From Palaemon carinicauda (Eukaryota; Arthropoda; Malacostraca; Decapoda; Palaemonidae), in the NCBI RefSeq assembly GCF_036898095.1, contig NC_090768.1, forward strand, positions 43,104,260-43,168,259: DNA of 64,000 nt, written 5' to 3'. The position numbers were made by a program, and so were the translations under genes. Numbering within the stretch: the first letter of the stretch is position 1; every line of letters starts with the position of its first letter. The notes below the pieces were generated by a model that saw nothing but the letters and a program-made list of their open reading frames with translations, ran no database searches and was not told the origin of the DNA. Positions 12,437 through 24,109 of this stretch are shown here, piece by piece.

Positions 12437-14139
12437 TATTTCAACACAAATTGGGGTAAATTACACTAAGCATAAAAACATGGTAATATTGCATAAACTT
12501 TTTTCGAATACCAGAATCTACTAAAAACCAATCGGCTATTAGGAAATTTTTCTGAGCTAAATGGGCACCCCTGCGAGTCAGTGCAAATCTGCCTCACTAA
12601 AAAAAATTGCCTATACCACTTCTTCATCCACTATGCGGCATCCCTCTATGGCTCGGGTCTTTGATGGAAATGGCTCTGAAGCCTTTTGTGGTGGTAATGC
12701 TAATTGACTCTGGTCTAAGGGAAGTCCAGCCTTCTCCAAATCCTAGCATTAACAACTTTCAATTTCTTCTTCCAGAAGGGGTTGGACACTGCTCCACAAT
12801 TCTTGCCCCTCCCAAGCTCAGTCATGGAGGGATGTTAGGAGGAAGTAACTCATAGGTATGTCCCCTGCCGTCAGTAAGAGGGTGCCTTATCTAGCACATT
12901 CCCTTCTATCTAAATCCATTCCATACCTACCTTCCAGGTTCTGGACATGCAACAGAGGTAAAACAATACTGGATTTTTGTGCTGAAAATCTTGTACAACC
13001 TTCTCCAGTCCTCTCTCTTGGGATCTTCACGAGTTGTCGCAGGGATGGAGCATGGTATTTTCAGGCTGTGCTGAGTTGGATCTTTTGCTTATACTGTACT
13101 GTATTCAGTCTCCAGAGAGGAAAACTTCATGCTTTTGGTAACTCTAGGCACTTTCAGTGCATGCAGGCCTTCAGTCAAAACAAAAGTACCTCTTTCATTC
13201 CGCAGGTGCTCACACAAGTGTCCACCTGAGTGTTTATGTTAGTTTGATTGGAATTAACTCTTTATGGTCTTTCCAGGACAAGATAAAGACTACTCATTAG
13301 TATGACAATCTGAGGATTGTGTTTGTGGAGGAATTGATCTCACACTCAAGCATAGCACAAATACCTGGGAACGCTGTTAGACTAAGGATTCTTTCTTTGT
13401 ACTTGTATCAGCAAACTCAGAGAGGAAGTTCACCTGTTTCTGACCAGTAAGAAGCATTGAACCACTCTTGGTAGCAAGGAAGAAGTGTTGCCAAGGCATG
13501 AAGAGTGAGTATGATCTCTCTTCTTCCTTCTCTACCAACTCCTCTTTATCCCTTCTATTCTCCTCTGAAGACACATCTTATAAAGAAGAAGCAGCAATAA
13601 TGATTGCATGAGGCTTCTCATAAAGTCCCTTAGGACTTCTAATATGTGCTCTTTTTCTTTCATGGAGGAATTACAAATCTCACCTGCTGATTGTTCCTTA
13701 AGGTTCAGTCAGGTGGATCAGTAAGCCAGGCAAGGTCGAACATTACCCCTACCTTTACCATTCCTGTTGTGATGTAGGATGAATGAGCTGGTCCTTTTGA
13801 AACTGCTCTCCATCTTCCAGATGAAGTATCGGCGCTGATCCTTCGACAGTTACTTTCAAGTTTGGTTGAACTGTTGTGAGCACGTTATGACTCTTCTCTT
13901 TGGAATAGATGTAGGTAAACAGTCACTGATTCTATTCGCCTGGCAAAATTGACATTTTTTATACTTCTTCCTCCTTCCTGCTGTGAATAGGAGGGGTGTT
14001 CTTGCCCTTTTAAGCCAGTACTGGCCAAGACCTTAACAGCTTTTACATCCTTATGATTAGCTGTTAGGAGATTGTTGGAGTCGTATTCCTCCCATATTGG
14101 ACCAGGAAGGATGATGACCTGTTCAAGACAGAAAATAAC
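12437..14139. other. Intergenic DNA without recognisable genes
   Basis: Short open frames here (for example 12607-12855 and 12858-13229 on the plus strand) show no recognisable domain, have no splice-supported extension and are of ordinary chance length. I see no host exon. Confidence 0.5.
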
Positions 14140-14545
14140 CTAACAGTTTTATTCTAGGGGACTGCCTCCCACCAGTGAATGAGTCTCCCTATTTTAAAGG
14201 ATGAAAGGTTTTGTATACACGTAGGAGCAAATAACAAATCTGTAAAAGTACTGTAGTTTGTATTTTTCCCAGCTATACAAACTAGAGTCCTTTAAATTGA
14301 TTTTCCCATCCAAACCTTCTCCCCCCTCTCGGTCCTAGGCCCAAGGATGGACTGAAGTGGCTATTCTGTGACAGGCAGTTGGGTGACAATTTTCCCTTAC
14401 TCCACCTGTCATTAATCAACTACCTTTATAACGATTTCATGGTCACTTCACCTCTGCTGAAGACATATTCCAATTTTAAGGGACTCCAGTTTATAAAGCT
14501 AAGAAAAATTCTAATTACATTTAGAATTTGTTATATTCTGGAGAA
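14140..14545 (+). repeat. Decayed solo DIRS 3' end
   Basis: An inverted pair lies at about 14237-14300 and 14474-14540. Each arm carries a TTTGTATTTTT...ATACAAAC-like segment and an AGTCC(C)TTTAAA segment. This resembles the ICR plus right-ITR arrangement at the end of DIRS-A, including AACAAAT next to the centre. No coding part of the element is left. It looks like a truncated, diverged relative of family A. Confidence 0.5.
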
Positions 14546-14929
14546 TCCTGAAGCCTGAATAGGTTCTGATAAAAAATGATATAAACCTTGTCTACCTACA
14601 TGCTCAGTTTTTGGGCATCTCTCTTGTCGTCCCACCCGTAATACCAAGTAAGCCAACTTATTAATTAATAGGTTGTGATGAGCAAGTAATGTTTTGATAC
14701 AAAAATAATTTTTTCATTTACACCCCTTTTGATCTTAAGGAAATACTCCCATCTCTTATCCATACACTAGAAATCATTTGTTCCTGCAATTGAAGCACAA
14801 CATTAAGACTAAAGCATTGTAAATTAACCTCCCAGGAGCAGGTTATTAAGTGTTCATTTCAAATGCTTAGGTAGTGTCTGGAGATTGTCTCAGAATGGAT
14901 AAGGCAACTAACTCATATGATTACTACTG

Positions 14930-15229
14930 CACTGTAATTGTTCAGTGACTACTTCCCTATTGGTTAGGGTAGAAGAGACTCATTAACTGCGGTAAGCAGC
15001 TCTTCTAGGAGAAAGGCACTCCAAAATCATACCATTGTTCTCTAGTCTTGGGTAGTGCCATGGCCTCTGTACCATGGCCTTCCAGTCTTGGATTAGAGTT
15101 CTCTTGCTTAAGGGTACACTTGGGCACGCTATTCTATCTTATTTCTTTCTGTCTTGTGTTTTTGAATTTGTTATTGTTTTTATGTTTAAGATCTAATTTA
15201 ATGTCGTTACTGTTCTTAGAATATTTTAT
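14930..15229 (+). repeat. Interspersed repeat R1, 5' part (split by DIRS-B)
   Basis: It shares long blocks with other copies in this window (46365, 56330, 57180, 57560 and 57880), such as GGTAAGCAGCTCTTCTAGGA, GTCTTGGGTAGT and GAGTTCTCTTGC. DIRS-B interrupts it at 15230, and its 3' end resumes at 28925. It has no coding capacity. The (AAT)n tail at the far end suggests a SINE-like or truncated non-LTR family. Confidence 0.75.
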
Positions 15230-15420
15230 TTTTAAACATCTGATGTACCTGGTAGTTATACATATAGCTTTACGTCCCTGACGTCACGGCAGAATTTCAA
15301 AACTCGCAACAATCGTCGATTGGGTAGCCAGGTGTACCACCTGTGCGCCCTCTACCTAGGTACTTGGAACCATTCCAACTATTCCTCAGATCTTCCCTGC
15401 CGCCTCACCGCTGACATCGT
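15230..15420 (+). repeat. DIRS-B left inverted terminal repeat
   Basis: Inverted match to 28720-28924, including GGTAGCCAGGTGTACCACCT and the GACGTCACGGCAGAATTT block. The first 40 bases are complementary to the ICR arm at 21311-21350. Confidence 0.9.
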
Positions 15421-15585
15421 TGGAATTTCGCTCGCTTTGACCTGTGTTTTTTGCAGTTAATTTGGTGAAGTACACTGGCTTTGGCTTTCGCTCGTTTTGG
15501 ATTTGTTTTTGGAATTTTCTTGGCACTGATTAGATATTGTTGGTTTGAGCCTTGCTTGTTTTGATCTCTCTTTGGATTTTTCAAA

Positions 15586-18001
15586 ATGTCTGACTCTTCT
15601 TCGAGTATTAGGAGGTGTGTGAGAGGATGTAAGACCCGGCTTCCAAAAGCCTCTTTAGATCCCCACTCCATTTGTGTTAAATGCAGAGGTAAGAGTTGCA
15701 AGTTGGATGATCGATGTGATGAATGTGTAGTCTTGACTGAGAGTGAGTGGATGGAATATGACCTCTATGTTCGTAAGCTTGAAAGGGATAGGATCAGGAG
15801 AAGTAAAAGTAGCCTGTCTCGCTCTTCTAGGGATAGTTCTCCTCCCATTGTTAACGAGCCTATTGATCCTTCCCCTGTAGTGGTAATTCCAGATCCTCCT
15901 ACTGAAAAAACTAATGATCCAACTCTTAAAGACATGATGGTGGCCATTCAAGCCCTTGGCGAAAGAGTAGAATCTCTCACAGCGGACAGGGCAAAATTAT
16001 GGTCTGATGTGAAAGAGTTGAAAAGTGCAGGTGCTAAAATCAGCGCAGTGGAGGATGCGGCTGCTCGGACTTGTCGTGCTCCTAGCCCTACTGTAGACCT
16101 TTCCAAGCTTCCCAACCCCTGGGAGAAGGAATGTCAACAGGCGAAGGGAGGCGAGAGGTTTTAGCTCCCAAGCAGTCGTCCCCTCGAGCGTACCTGTTGA
16201 CGCTTCCCAGGACGCTCGCCCTCGCCATTGGAAGGGCGAGGTAAAAGTGTTCTCTTCGTCATCGGACGACGCAGCTCCTAGACGGGGCTGGCGTCTTATG
16301 TCAAGACCGCTCAAGAGGAAAATTTCCGCTATTGAGCAGCGTCGTGTAATGACGCCTCAGGCTCCAGGATGCAGCCATTGGACCAGTCCGGAGCGATTCC
16401 CTTCCTGCTCCGAGGGGAGTTCTCTTGCCAAAAGTAGTAAGTTGTCGCACAGGCAGCCATCTATTTCGGTAGGAGACAAAAGGAGGTTGGAAGATGTCAG
16501 TCCTCCTACCAAAAGCAGTAAGATGTTGCACAGGCGGCCATCCACATAAGTAGGAGACAAACAGAGGTCGGATTCTTACATGACTTCTGTACATGCTCCT
16601 CCTCCTCTTTCGGATTGGTACTCATCTCCGGAACGTTCAGCAGATTCCTTGAGTGACGTGGAGAGAGAATTAGTTGAAGTGGCTGCTTCTCCTGTCTGTC
16701 CCCAGCAGCAAGAAGCTCCGGATTTGAATTTGCTTCAGGATATGCACCAAAAACTCTCCTCCCTCATAAAAGTCTGGCAGCCTGCAGACAAGAAGAGAGT
16801 TACGCGTCATGACACCGAGCGTCAAGAATCTAAACACCATGACGCCAGGCGTCAGAAAGCCAAGCGTCAAGAGGGTCATGACGCCGAGCGTCAAGAGTTT
16901 GAACTACATCACGCCAAGCGTCGAGAAGTTGAAAGTCATGACGCCGAGCGTCAAGAAGTTGGACGTCATGACGCCGAGCGTCAAAACCTTGGACGTCATG
17001 AAGCTGAGCGTCAAGAACGTGGACGTCATGGCTCCGAGCGTTCCCCTGGTAATCTTTTAGAGGATGTTTCCGAAGAAGAGGACCCGAAGAACCACCATGC
17101 TTCAGCAGACTTGAAAAGGCTCTTGAGGGTATTTTCTGAGGTTTTCCCTGAGAACTTTGTTCCCGCTGCTCCTCGTTCCCCGCCTTCAGAATTTACGCTC
17201 AGGAAATCTTCGAAGGAGACCAATTTTACGAAGATGGTTTTGTCTCGTTCATCCAAGAGAGCTTTAAAGGTTATGGGGTACTGGATGCAAACTAAGAAAG
17301 ACCAGAGAAAAACAATTTTCTCGTTTCCTCCAGCCAGATTAGCATCCAGGTCGAGTATTTGGTATGAAACTGGAGAACCTCTCGGTCTGGGAGTTCCTGC
17401 CTCTGCCCAAGGAGACTTCTCGAGTCTGGTGGACGCCCCTCGTCGGACGGCCATAAGGAGGACTAAAGTCTTTTGGTTAACTTCTGAGTTGGACCACCTC
17501 CTCGAAGGTATTTTCAGAGCCTTCCTCGATTGGACTCTGGGACCCTTGGGGAAAAGGATGGAATCTTTGAAGGATATTGACACAGAAGTTCTCATCCATA
17601 TTATGTCATGTATGGACAAGGCGTTGAGAGATGGGGCCAATGAGTCAGCGGCACTTTTTTCAGCAGGTGTCCTTAAGAAAAGGGCCCAAATGTGCTCTTT
17701 TCTGGCGAATGGGGTTACGCCCATGCAGAAATCAGAGCTGCTTTATGCACCTCTTTCCTCGCTCCTTTTCCCGCAAGATCTGGTAAAGGAAGTCTCTTCC
17801 GCGTTAGCCCAAAAGGCTACACAGGACTTAGTTTCAAAGACAGCGAGAAAGGTTCTACCAACGACCTTCTCGGTTCGTAAAACTAAGGAGGAAGCACCAA
17901 CCCCTCAGGTTGCTCAGACCTTTCGGGGGAAAACCTTCGGCAGAGGTAATACCAGACCTGAGGGAAGGAAATCGAAGAGAAGAGGCTCAAGACAAGGATG
18001 A
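15586..18001 (+). pseudogene. DIRS-B gag-like ORF1 (frameshift plus stop)
   Basis: Starts at ATG 15586. The cysteine cluster CVRGC...DPHSICVKCRGKSC...CDEC occupies about residues 9-47, followed by a basic stretch and a short coiled-coil-like ALGERVESLTADRAKL segment. The frame moves by one near 16140, and a TAA interrupts the second frame at about 16547. Residues encoded at 16800-17040 form a repetitive HDAERQE-type array. The conserved C-terminal block (RSPPSEF, SRSSKRALK, PPARLASRSS, AQGDFSSLVD) lies at about 17170-17440. The tail is Arg/Gly-rich (GRGNTRPEGRKSKRRG). Its role as the structural protein is inferred from order and composition. Confidence 0.8.
16800..17045 (+). repeat. 24-bp-type array in DIRS-B gag
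   Basis: A degenerate unit of about 24 bp built on CATGACGCCGAGCGTCAAGA repeats roughly ten times. It encodes an HDAERQE-like octapeptide, so frame is kept. A similar but weaker array (SRQ-type) sits at the same place in DIRS-C gag (about 31900-32240). Confidence 0.8.
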
Positions 18002-18003
18002 AG

Positions 18004-20067
18004 CAGGGTCTGACAGCAATCGTCTTCAGACAGCGGTAGGAGCCGGACTATCCAACTTCTGGCAAGTATGGGAGAAGAGAGGAGCAGACCTTTGGTCCTT
18101 TCAGTTGCTCAAGGAAGGATACATACTGTAATTCCTTTCCTAGGAAAACCACCTTTAGCAGTAACACCAATAGATCTCTCGGCCAGATACAGAGAGGAAT
18201 CAAAAGTACAGGCGATTCAACAGCAAATGTCGCTTTTATTAGAGAAGGAGGCAATGGAGAAGGTGTGAGATTTAGGGTCACCAGGCTTTTACAATTGCTT
18301 GTTCTTGGTTCCCAAGAACTCGGGGGATGGAGACCAGTACTGGATATGAGTGCGCTCAACGTCTTCGTACTGAAGACAAAATTCACAATGGAAACAACAA
18401 AATCAGTCTTAGCGGCAGTCAGAAAGGATGACTGGATGGTCTCGTTAGACCTTCAGGATGCGTATTTCCCCATCCACCCGAACTTCAAGAAATACTTGAG
18501 GTTTGTTTACAAAGAGAAAGTATTTCAGTTTTGGGCTCTTTGTTTCAGACTAAGCACCGCGCCTCAAATTTTCACAAAGTTGATGTCCAGTGTAGCGGGA
18601 GTGCTGCATTCGAGAGGTATCAAAGCCTCTCTGTATCTGGACGACTGGCTCCTCAGAGCTCCTTCCTACATTCGCTGCCTGGAGGATCTGCAGATGACGG
18701 TGAATTTATCAGAAGAACTGGGACTTCTGATAAACAAGGACAAGTCGCAACTGACCCCATCCCAAGAGATTCTGTACTTGGGTATGAGGATTCAGAGTTG
18801 GGTTTTTTGGGCTTTTCCCTCTGCCTCAAGGACGGAACAAGCCCTGGTGAAACTTCAAAGCTTTCTAAGGAAACAGACGTGCTCTGCAAGGGAATGGATG
18901 AGCCTACTGGGGACCCTTTCCTCACTAGAACAGTTTGTCTCCTTAGGAAGACTGAATCTTTGCCCTCTTCAGTTCCACCTCAATCAACATTGGAACAAGG
19001 GAATGGAACTGGAAACGAAGTGTATTCCCATATCAGAGTCCATGAAGCAATGTCTTCGGTGGTGGAATGACCCCGTCAAGCTCCAGGAGGGTCTTTCTCT
19101 AGAACAGAGGAACCCAGACCTAGTGTAGTTTTCCGACGCCTCGGACTCTGGGTGGGGAGCAACACTGGGAAAGTTGGAGATCTTGGGTTCCTGAACAAAA
19201 GAACAGGAGACGTTCCATATAAATCAGGAGCTGTTGGCAGTCTTTTTAGCTCTCAAAGGGTTCGAGGATTCAGTTCTGAACAGAGTGGTGCAGGTCAACT
19301 CCGACAACGCTACGGCGTTGGCCTACATAAACAAGCAAGGCGCAACCCACTCGAGGTCTCTTTACGAGACGTCGAGAGAGCTCCTTTACTGGACCAAAGA
19401 AAGGAACGTGAGTCTAGTCACAAGATTCATTCAAGGGGAAAGAAATATGATGGCAGACAGTCTGAGCAAAAAGGGTCAAGTCTTGTCAACAGAATGGACT
19501 CTTCATCAGGAAGTCTGCAAGAGTCTGTAGCAGACGTGGGGTCGTCCTTGCATGGACCTGTTTGCCACAGCGAAAACGGAGAGGCTGGAGACTTACTGTT
19601 CTCCAGTGCCAGATCCCGAATCAATTCATATAGACGCATTCCTCATGGACTGGTCTCACCTAGATATGTACGCTTTTCTGCCATTCAAAATAGTACACAA
19701 GGTGATTCAGAAGTTTGTGTCACACGAGGGCACCAGAATGACTCTAGTGGTCCCCTTTTGGTCGACAAGAGAGTGGTTCACAGAGGTACTGGAATGGATG
19801 GTGAACACACCGAGAAGTCTCCCTATGAGAGTAGATCTACTCAAACAACCCCACTTGGAAAGGTATCACCAAAACCTCCAAGCTCTACGTCTAACTGACT
19901 TCAGACTATCGAAAAACTCACGAGAGCTAGAGGTTTTTCGAAGGAAGCAGCTAGTGCGATTGCGAGAGCAAGGAGATCTTCCACCATCAAGGTTTACCAA
20001 TCCAAGTGGAAGGTTTTTAAAGAATGGTGCAGAGACAACTCTCTTTCCTCTTCCAGTACCTCTGTGA
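18004..20067 (+). pseudogene. DIRS-B pol: RT, RNase H and Dam-like domain
   Basis: The pre-RT segment (LQTAVGAGLSNFWQVWEKRGAD) is at 18025-18130. RT runs from about 18310 with GGWRPVLDMSALN, VSLDLQDAYF and YLDDWLLR (about 18630). RNase H begins FSDASDSGWGATL near 19130 and continues through NSDNATALAYINKQG to MADSLSKKG. The methylase-like block has DLFATAKTERLETYCSPVPDP and YAFLPF (19555-19690). Breaks include a frameshift around 18130-18290, TAG at 19126, and stops near 19190 and 19528. It ends at 20067, overlapping the YR frame. Confidence 0.88.
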
Positions 20068-20957
20068 CTCAGATAGCTGACTTCCTTATGTACCTTAAAA
20101 GGAGGCGTAAGTTTTTGACCTCAACCATTAAGGGGTACAGAAGCATGTTAGCAGCTGTCTTCAGACATAGAAATTTGGATAATAAAGATCTCCAGGACCT
20201 TCTCAGATCCTTCGAAACCACTAAGGAAGGACATCAGGACTCACCGGCTTGGAATCTAGATGTAGTCCCTAAGTTCCTGATGAGTAGTAGGTTCGAACCT
20301 TTGCATAGAGCTTCGTTAAAGGACCTCACCATGAAGACTCTCTTTTTAGTCAGTTTGGCAACAGCAAAAAGGGTCAGTGAAATACATGCCTTCAGCAAAG
20401 CTGTAGGCTTTAGACATAACAAGGCTATATGCTCCTTACAGCTGGGGTTTCTAGCAAAGAACGAACGCCCTTCACAACCCTGGCCCAAGGCTTTTGAGAT
20501 TCCGAACCTTTCGGATTTGTTTGGAGAGGAATTAGAGAGGGTGCTGTGTCCAGTAAGAGCTCTGAAGTTTTACCTGGAGAGAACGAAGGATTAACGTGGT
20601 AAGTCAGAAGCACTTTGGTGCTCAGTCAAAAAGCTTTCTCTACAAATGTCAAAAAATGCGCTATCCTTTTTCATCAGTCACTTGATAAGGGAAGCTCATT
20701 CACAATATAGTGAGGCAAATCTCAAGGTTCTGAAGGTCAAAGCACATGAGGTTAGGGCAGTAGCAACCTCTGTAGCCTTCAAACAGAATAGGTCCTTGCA
20801 GAGTATCATGGACACGACATTCTGGAGGAGCAAATCAGTGTTTTCCTCACACTATTTGAAACAAGTACAGACTCTTTACGAGGACTGCTACACTCTGGGA
20901 CCATTCGTAGCAGCTAATGCAGTAGTGGGAGAAGGATCTACCCCTACAATCCCATAA
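19860..20957 (+). pseudogene. DIRS-B tyrosine recombinase (nearly open)
   Basis: The YR frame is the same one that lies open beneath pol. The core-binding domain (LQTIEKLTRARGFSKEAA, KVYQSKWKVFKEWC) precedes the catalytic domain, with Arg in TAKRVSEIHAF (about 20370), His-x-x-Arg in AHEVRAVAT (about 20745), Trp in FWRSKS and Tyr in SHYLKQ (about 20855). The only breaks I see are a stop before the core-binding domain (about 19898) and a TAA at 20592. It ends with GEGSTPTIP, as in E. Confidence 0.88.
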
Positions 20958-21310
20958 CCTTCTTCTCTTGGAACTGTTGAACTTTTATGGTTGTTTGTGG
21001 AGACTGAACGTAGTCTTCCACAATCATTGATTTGCAGTCAGGTGGTCAGTTTGTTCCTTGGGAGCGCCCGGAACAAGGGTATTGGAGGAGGTCCTGTCAC
21101 ATAGAGGTTATACACCGGTTTGACAGCTCCTAGAGGTCTTCAGCCCCCTGGGTGGACTGCTGGATCTCTTAAGGAAAGCGGACATAATGAGGCAGGAGAT
21201 CATTGAAGTCAGCTTCCTTAACAGGTACAAACCCTTAAGTTTGTTTATTAACTCTTAGGTAAATTCCAACGATGTTGGCTGTCTCTGACCCTCCACCAAA
21301 GGTGTCAATC
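20958..21310 (+). other. DIRS-B 3' untranslated region
   Basis: This stretch is non-coding but clearly similar to the same region of DIRS-C (36370-36690), for example GGAACAAGGGTATTGG, TTTGACAGCTCCTAGAG and TGTCTCTGACC...GGTGTCAATCAGCT. The last string leads straight into the ICR in both elements. Confidence 0.7.
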
Positions 21311-21359
21311 AGCTATATATATAACTACCAGGTAAGTCAGATGTTTAAAAATGATATTT
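21311..21359 (+). repeat. DIRS-B ICR, left part (interrupted)
   Basis: Positions 21311-21350 are complementary to the left terminus 15230-15269. The right arm starts ATGATATTT at 21351, is cut by DIRS-X at 21360 and continues at 28647 (TCATAATAAAATAAATTTTTGATC). Confidence 0.88.
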
Positions 21360-21655
21360 CTGGGTCGACCTGTGACGGCCGGTGAAAAGTCCTTCTATCT
21401 ACCTTTTCTGATATAAATCTTCCAAATATACCAGAGAAAAATAAAATCATGGAATGCAGAGGTTATTACCCTCGCGCGAGCACCTCATGAGTGTCGTGTC
21501 TACATCGGGGGCGTGTGAAAACCACTATTCACAGGCTGTCTTCCAATTAGATAACTCCTTCATCAAAGGGAAGGGCCGTAACAAAGACCCCAGAAACCAC
21601 ACTTGCACCACGCCACCGCCACCCACACGAACACCCTCCAGGTCATCCTTCTGTT
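21360..21655 (+). repeat. DIRS-X left inverted terminal repeat
   Basis: Inverted match to 28325-28646. Landmarks are GTAGATAGAAGGACTTTTCACC (on the complementary side), CCTCGCGCGAGCACCTCATG and CACCCTCCAGGTCATCCTTCTG. An open frame inside it (21454 onward) recurs in the opposite ITR only because the two are copies. Confidence 0.88.
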
Positions 21656-22629
21656 TTGGACTTGCCCGCAAAGTTGATATTTTTTTTTTTTGCCCAGTGT
21701 TTCTCGAAGTGTTTGTCGTTAATTCAACATGACTGACGTTACTACTTCACCTTTACCAATGTTAAGTACCATAGTTTGTTTTGACAGTTTATTGCAGTAC
21801 CGGGCATTTGTTCTGTTTCCAGTATTGTAGATTTTAGTTTTGGAAGCGATTGGCCTGCCTCGGTATCGGCAGCCATTTTGTGTTGTGTTCGCTTCAGTAA
21901 ATTTTCAAGTTATTATTGCCCTTCTGGTACTCTGTCATCTAGGTTATATCACTTACGTTTTATGACCAATTTTATTATCATTATTTATTATTAGTTTTTA
22001 ATATGGTATTTATTTGCTAGCAAGTCCAATTTGGACCTACGAAGAATAGCGATTTAGTCTTTGTTATAGTTTTGTACTCGCCTCAGGAAGGTGCTCGATT
22101 TAGACTATATCTTTGTTTATTTGTTACGTTGTCGTTATTCTTCGTTCTTGGTTATTACAATTACTAAGAAAAAGCAATCAATTTTATTATTTTTCTTATC
22201 ATATTATTGTGTGATGTTGGTTTTTTATTATGTAACCTTGAGAGCGAGAGCATAGAGTGCTCGTTTTCTGTTCTACAGATACGAGTTACCCCTTCTCTCG
22301 TTTTCTTTATTAGATCGAGTAAGAGAGGTGGATTTCCCGTTTTCTGTTTTTTTACGATCACGAGTTATTCCTGCCTCCTCTTATTCTCCGAGTTGATGAT
22401 ATTACGTTTAATGATATACACGTTTTATTGATGTGGTTACTGTTAATATAGCTAGCACTATTAATAGGTTACGCTAGTGTACGAGTCATTAATTGGGGTC
22501 GCTTTATGCCGACACCCTTAGCTCCGCCTTGAGTTATACTCCGCTATAATGGATACTCATTGGGTGAGAACTAGTCAGATATTTGGAGTACAACGGTCAA
22601 ATCCGGCACTCAGACTCCGGCTGAGGCCT

Positions 22630-23000
22630 TTTGCACACGAACCTTTGTCATGATTGATCACAATTACATTATTACGGTCCCTTTTTTCATCGAATCTCCG
22701 GCTTCACTGGAGATAACACAGACATTCAGTATTGAGGAATGTTATCGTACCGCTGAGGGTCACGATTTCACGATGACGGACCTTTGTCACTGGTTCTCCG
22801 GTACAAACAGAGATCAATCAGATGATCAGAACCGGAGTTAACATTTTGATCAATCAGACGATCAGAACCAGGGTATGAACCCTTTTTCATGAATAATCAC
22901 AATATCGTTATTACGGTCCTTTTCATCGAATCTCCGGCTTAACCGGATATCGTACAGGCCTTCAGCATTGAGGTTAATATTAGATTTCCTCTGGTGTTCA
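22630..23000 (+). repeat. Diverged duplication in DIRS-X leader
   Basis: Two copies of a segment of about 240 bp start near 22648 and 22888. They share ATTACGGTCC, TTTCATCGAATCTCCGGCTT and TTCAGCATTGAGG-like strings, with GATCAATCAGACGATCAGAACC between them. No coding role is seen. Confidence 0.6.
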
Positions 23001-23061
23001 CGTTTTCACTATGACGGACCTTTGTTACCGGATCTCCGGTGGCAACAGAGATCACTCAGAC

Positions 23062-23325
23062 CACGGGTGGCCAATCTTTGGTTTTAGCTGTAAAGGAAAG
23101 GATTTAACATGAATACAAAGTAAACTGTACTTACTTTAATGACACTTTGAATTTGCGTTGGTAATATTCATTAGCTATTCTTGAAAGTCCTAATGAAAAT
23201 ATATGAACATAATTAGCAATTTTAAAGAAAAGTCATTCAATTTACTATCTTTAGGGTATAGTGCGACACTTGTAATCATGAAATGTGCCACTGTTGGCGC
23301 ATGCGCCATAGGTTGGCCACCCCTG
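23062..23325. mobile_element. hAT-type MITE with perfect 8-bp TSD
   Basis: A 264-bp element. The left end CACGGGTGGCCAA and right end TTGGCCACCCCTG form an imperfect inverted pair of the CAGGGGTGGCCAA type typical of hAT elements. The eight bases just before (ACTCAGAC, 23054-23061) and just after (23326-23333) are identical, which matches the hAT 8-bp target duplication. It has no coding capacity. It inserted into one of the repeated TCAGA-rich segments of DIRS-X. Confidence 0.88.
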
Positions 23326-23534
23326 ACTCAGACGTTCAGAACCGGGGTTAACATTATTTTACCGATGAGGTTTATAGTTACATGTTATGTGGGTACTGGA
23401 TATTAGTATTCTATTGATTCATCTGTTCACTGACCAGAGTCTCAAAGAACAGTAGATAGCCTCTCATGGCATGGTTGGTTTCAACCTGGCTTTTCATAAG
23501 AAGGGGCTAGCGTTCGGTTCCAAGTACTGAGTGG

Positions 23535-23810
23535 AAATTTATTTCTATTTGAACACGATGTTGTATGGATATTTATCCATATTTATACATAGTTAGAATT
23601 AAATATATGCATAAATATAGGCATAATTAATTTATTTCTATTTGAACACGATGTTGTATGGATATTTATCCATATTAATACATAGTTAGAATTAAATATA
23701 TGCATAAATATAGGCATAATTAATTTATTTCTATTTGAACACGATGTTGTATGGATATTTATCCATATTTATACATAGTTAGAATTAAATATATGCATAA
23801 ATATAGGCAT
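23535..23810 (+). repeat. 93-bp tandem repeat, three copies
   Basis: Copies begin at 23538, 23631 and 23724 (TTTATTTCTATTTGAACACG). The period is exactly 93 bp and the copies are almost identical, ending at GGCAT 23810. Each unit contains the inverted pair GGATATTTATCC. It lies in the leader region of DIRS-X. Confidence 0.93.
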
Positions 23811-24109
23811 TTGTATTAGTTATACGGCTGATCCCAGCCTGTGAATAGGATCACTAACCAAAGTTTCAAGGAACATCCAGACTTATGTCCCCTTTCTTTT
23901 ACAGAAGGTCCGCCTACATGGTATGGTTCCCGGAGTCATGCACGTTCTGCTACGAGCTGTCCTCGCTACTCCGGACCCATGATGTAAGTTGGTTCTAATA
24001 TGTTTCCTTTTGATATCCTTTGGCGATGATTTAATTTGATCCGGATTAATGTATGCATTGCTTATTGAGGAGAACGGCCTTCTCCTTCATCACTAATCCC
24101 CTCACTTCT

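Noticed and set aside
12858..13229. 123-residue plus-strand ORF as a host gene
   Set aside because: No domain, no clear splice sites and ordinary composition for chance ORFs in this DNA.
21454..21732. A 92-residue protein also encoded at 28226-28519
   Set aside because: Both lie in the two ITRs of DIRS-X, so the recurrence is copy structure and not conservation of a protein.
23535..23810. CRISPR-like array
   Set aside because: Only three contiguous 93-bp units with no spacers, in a eukaryotic transposon.
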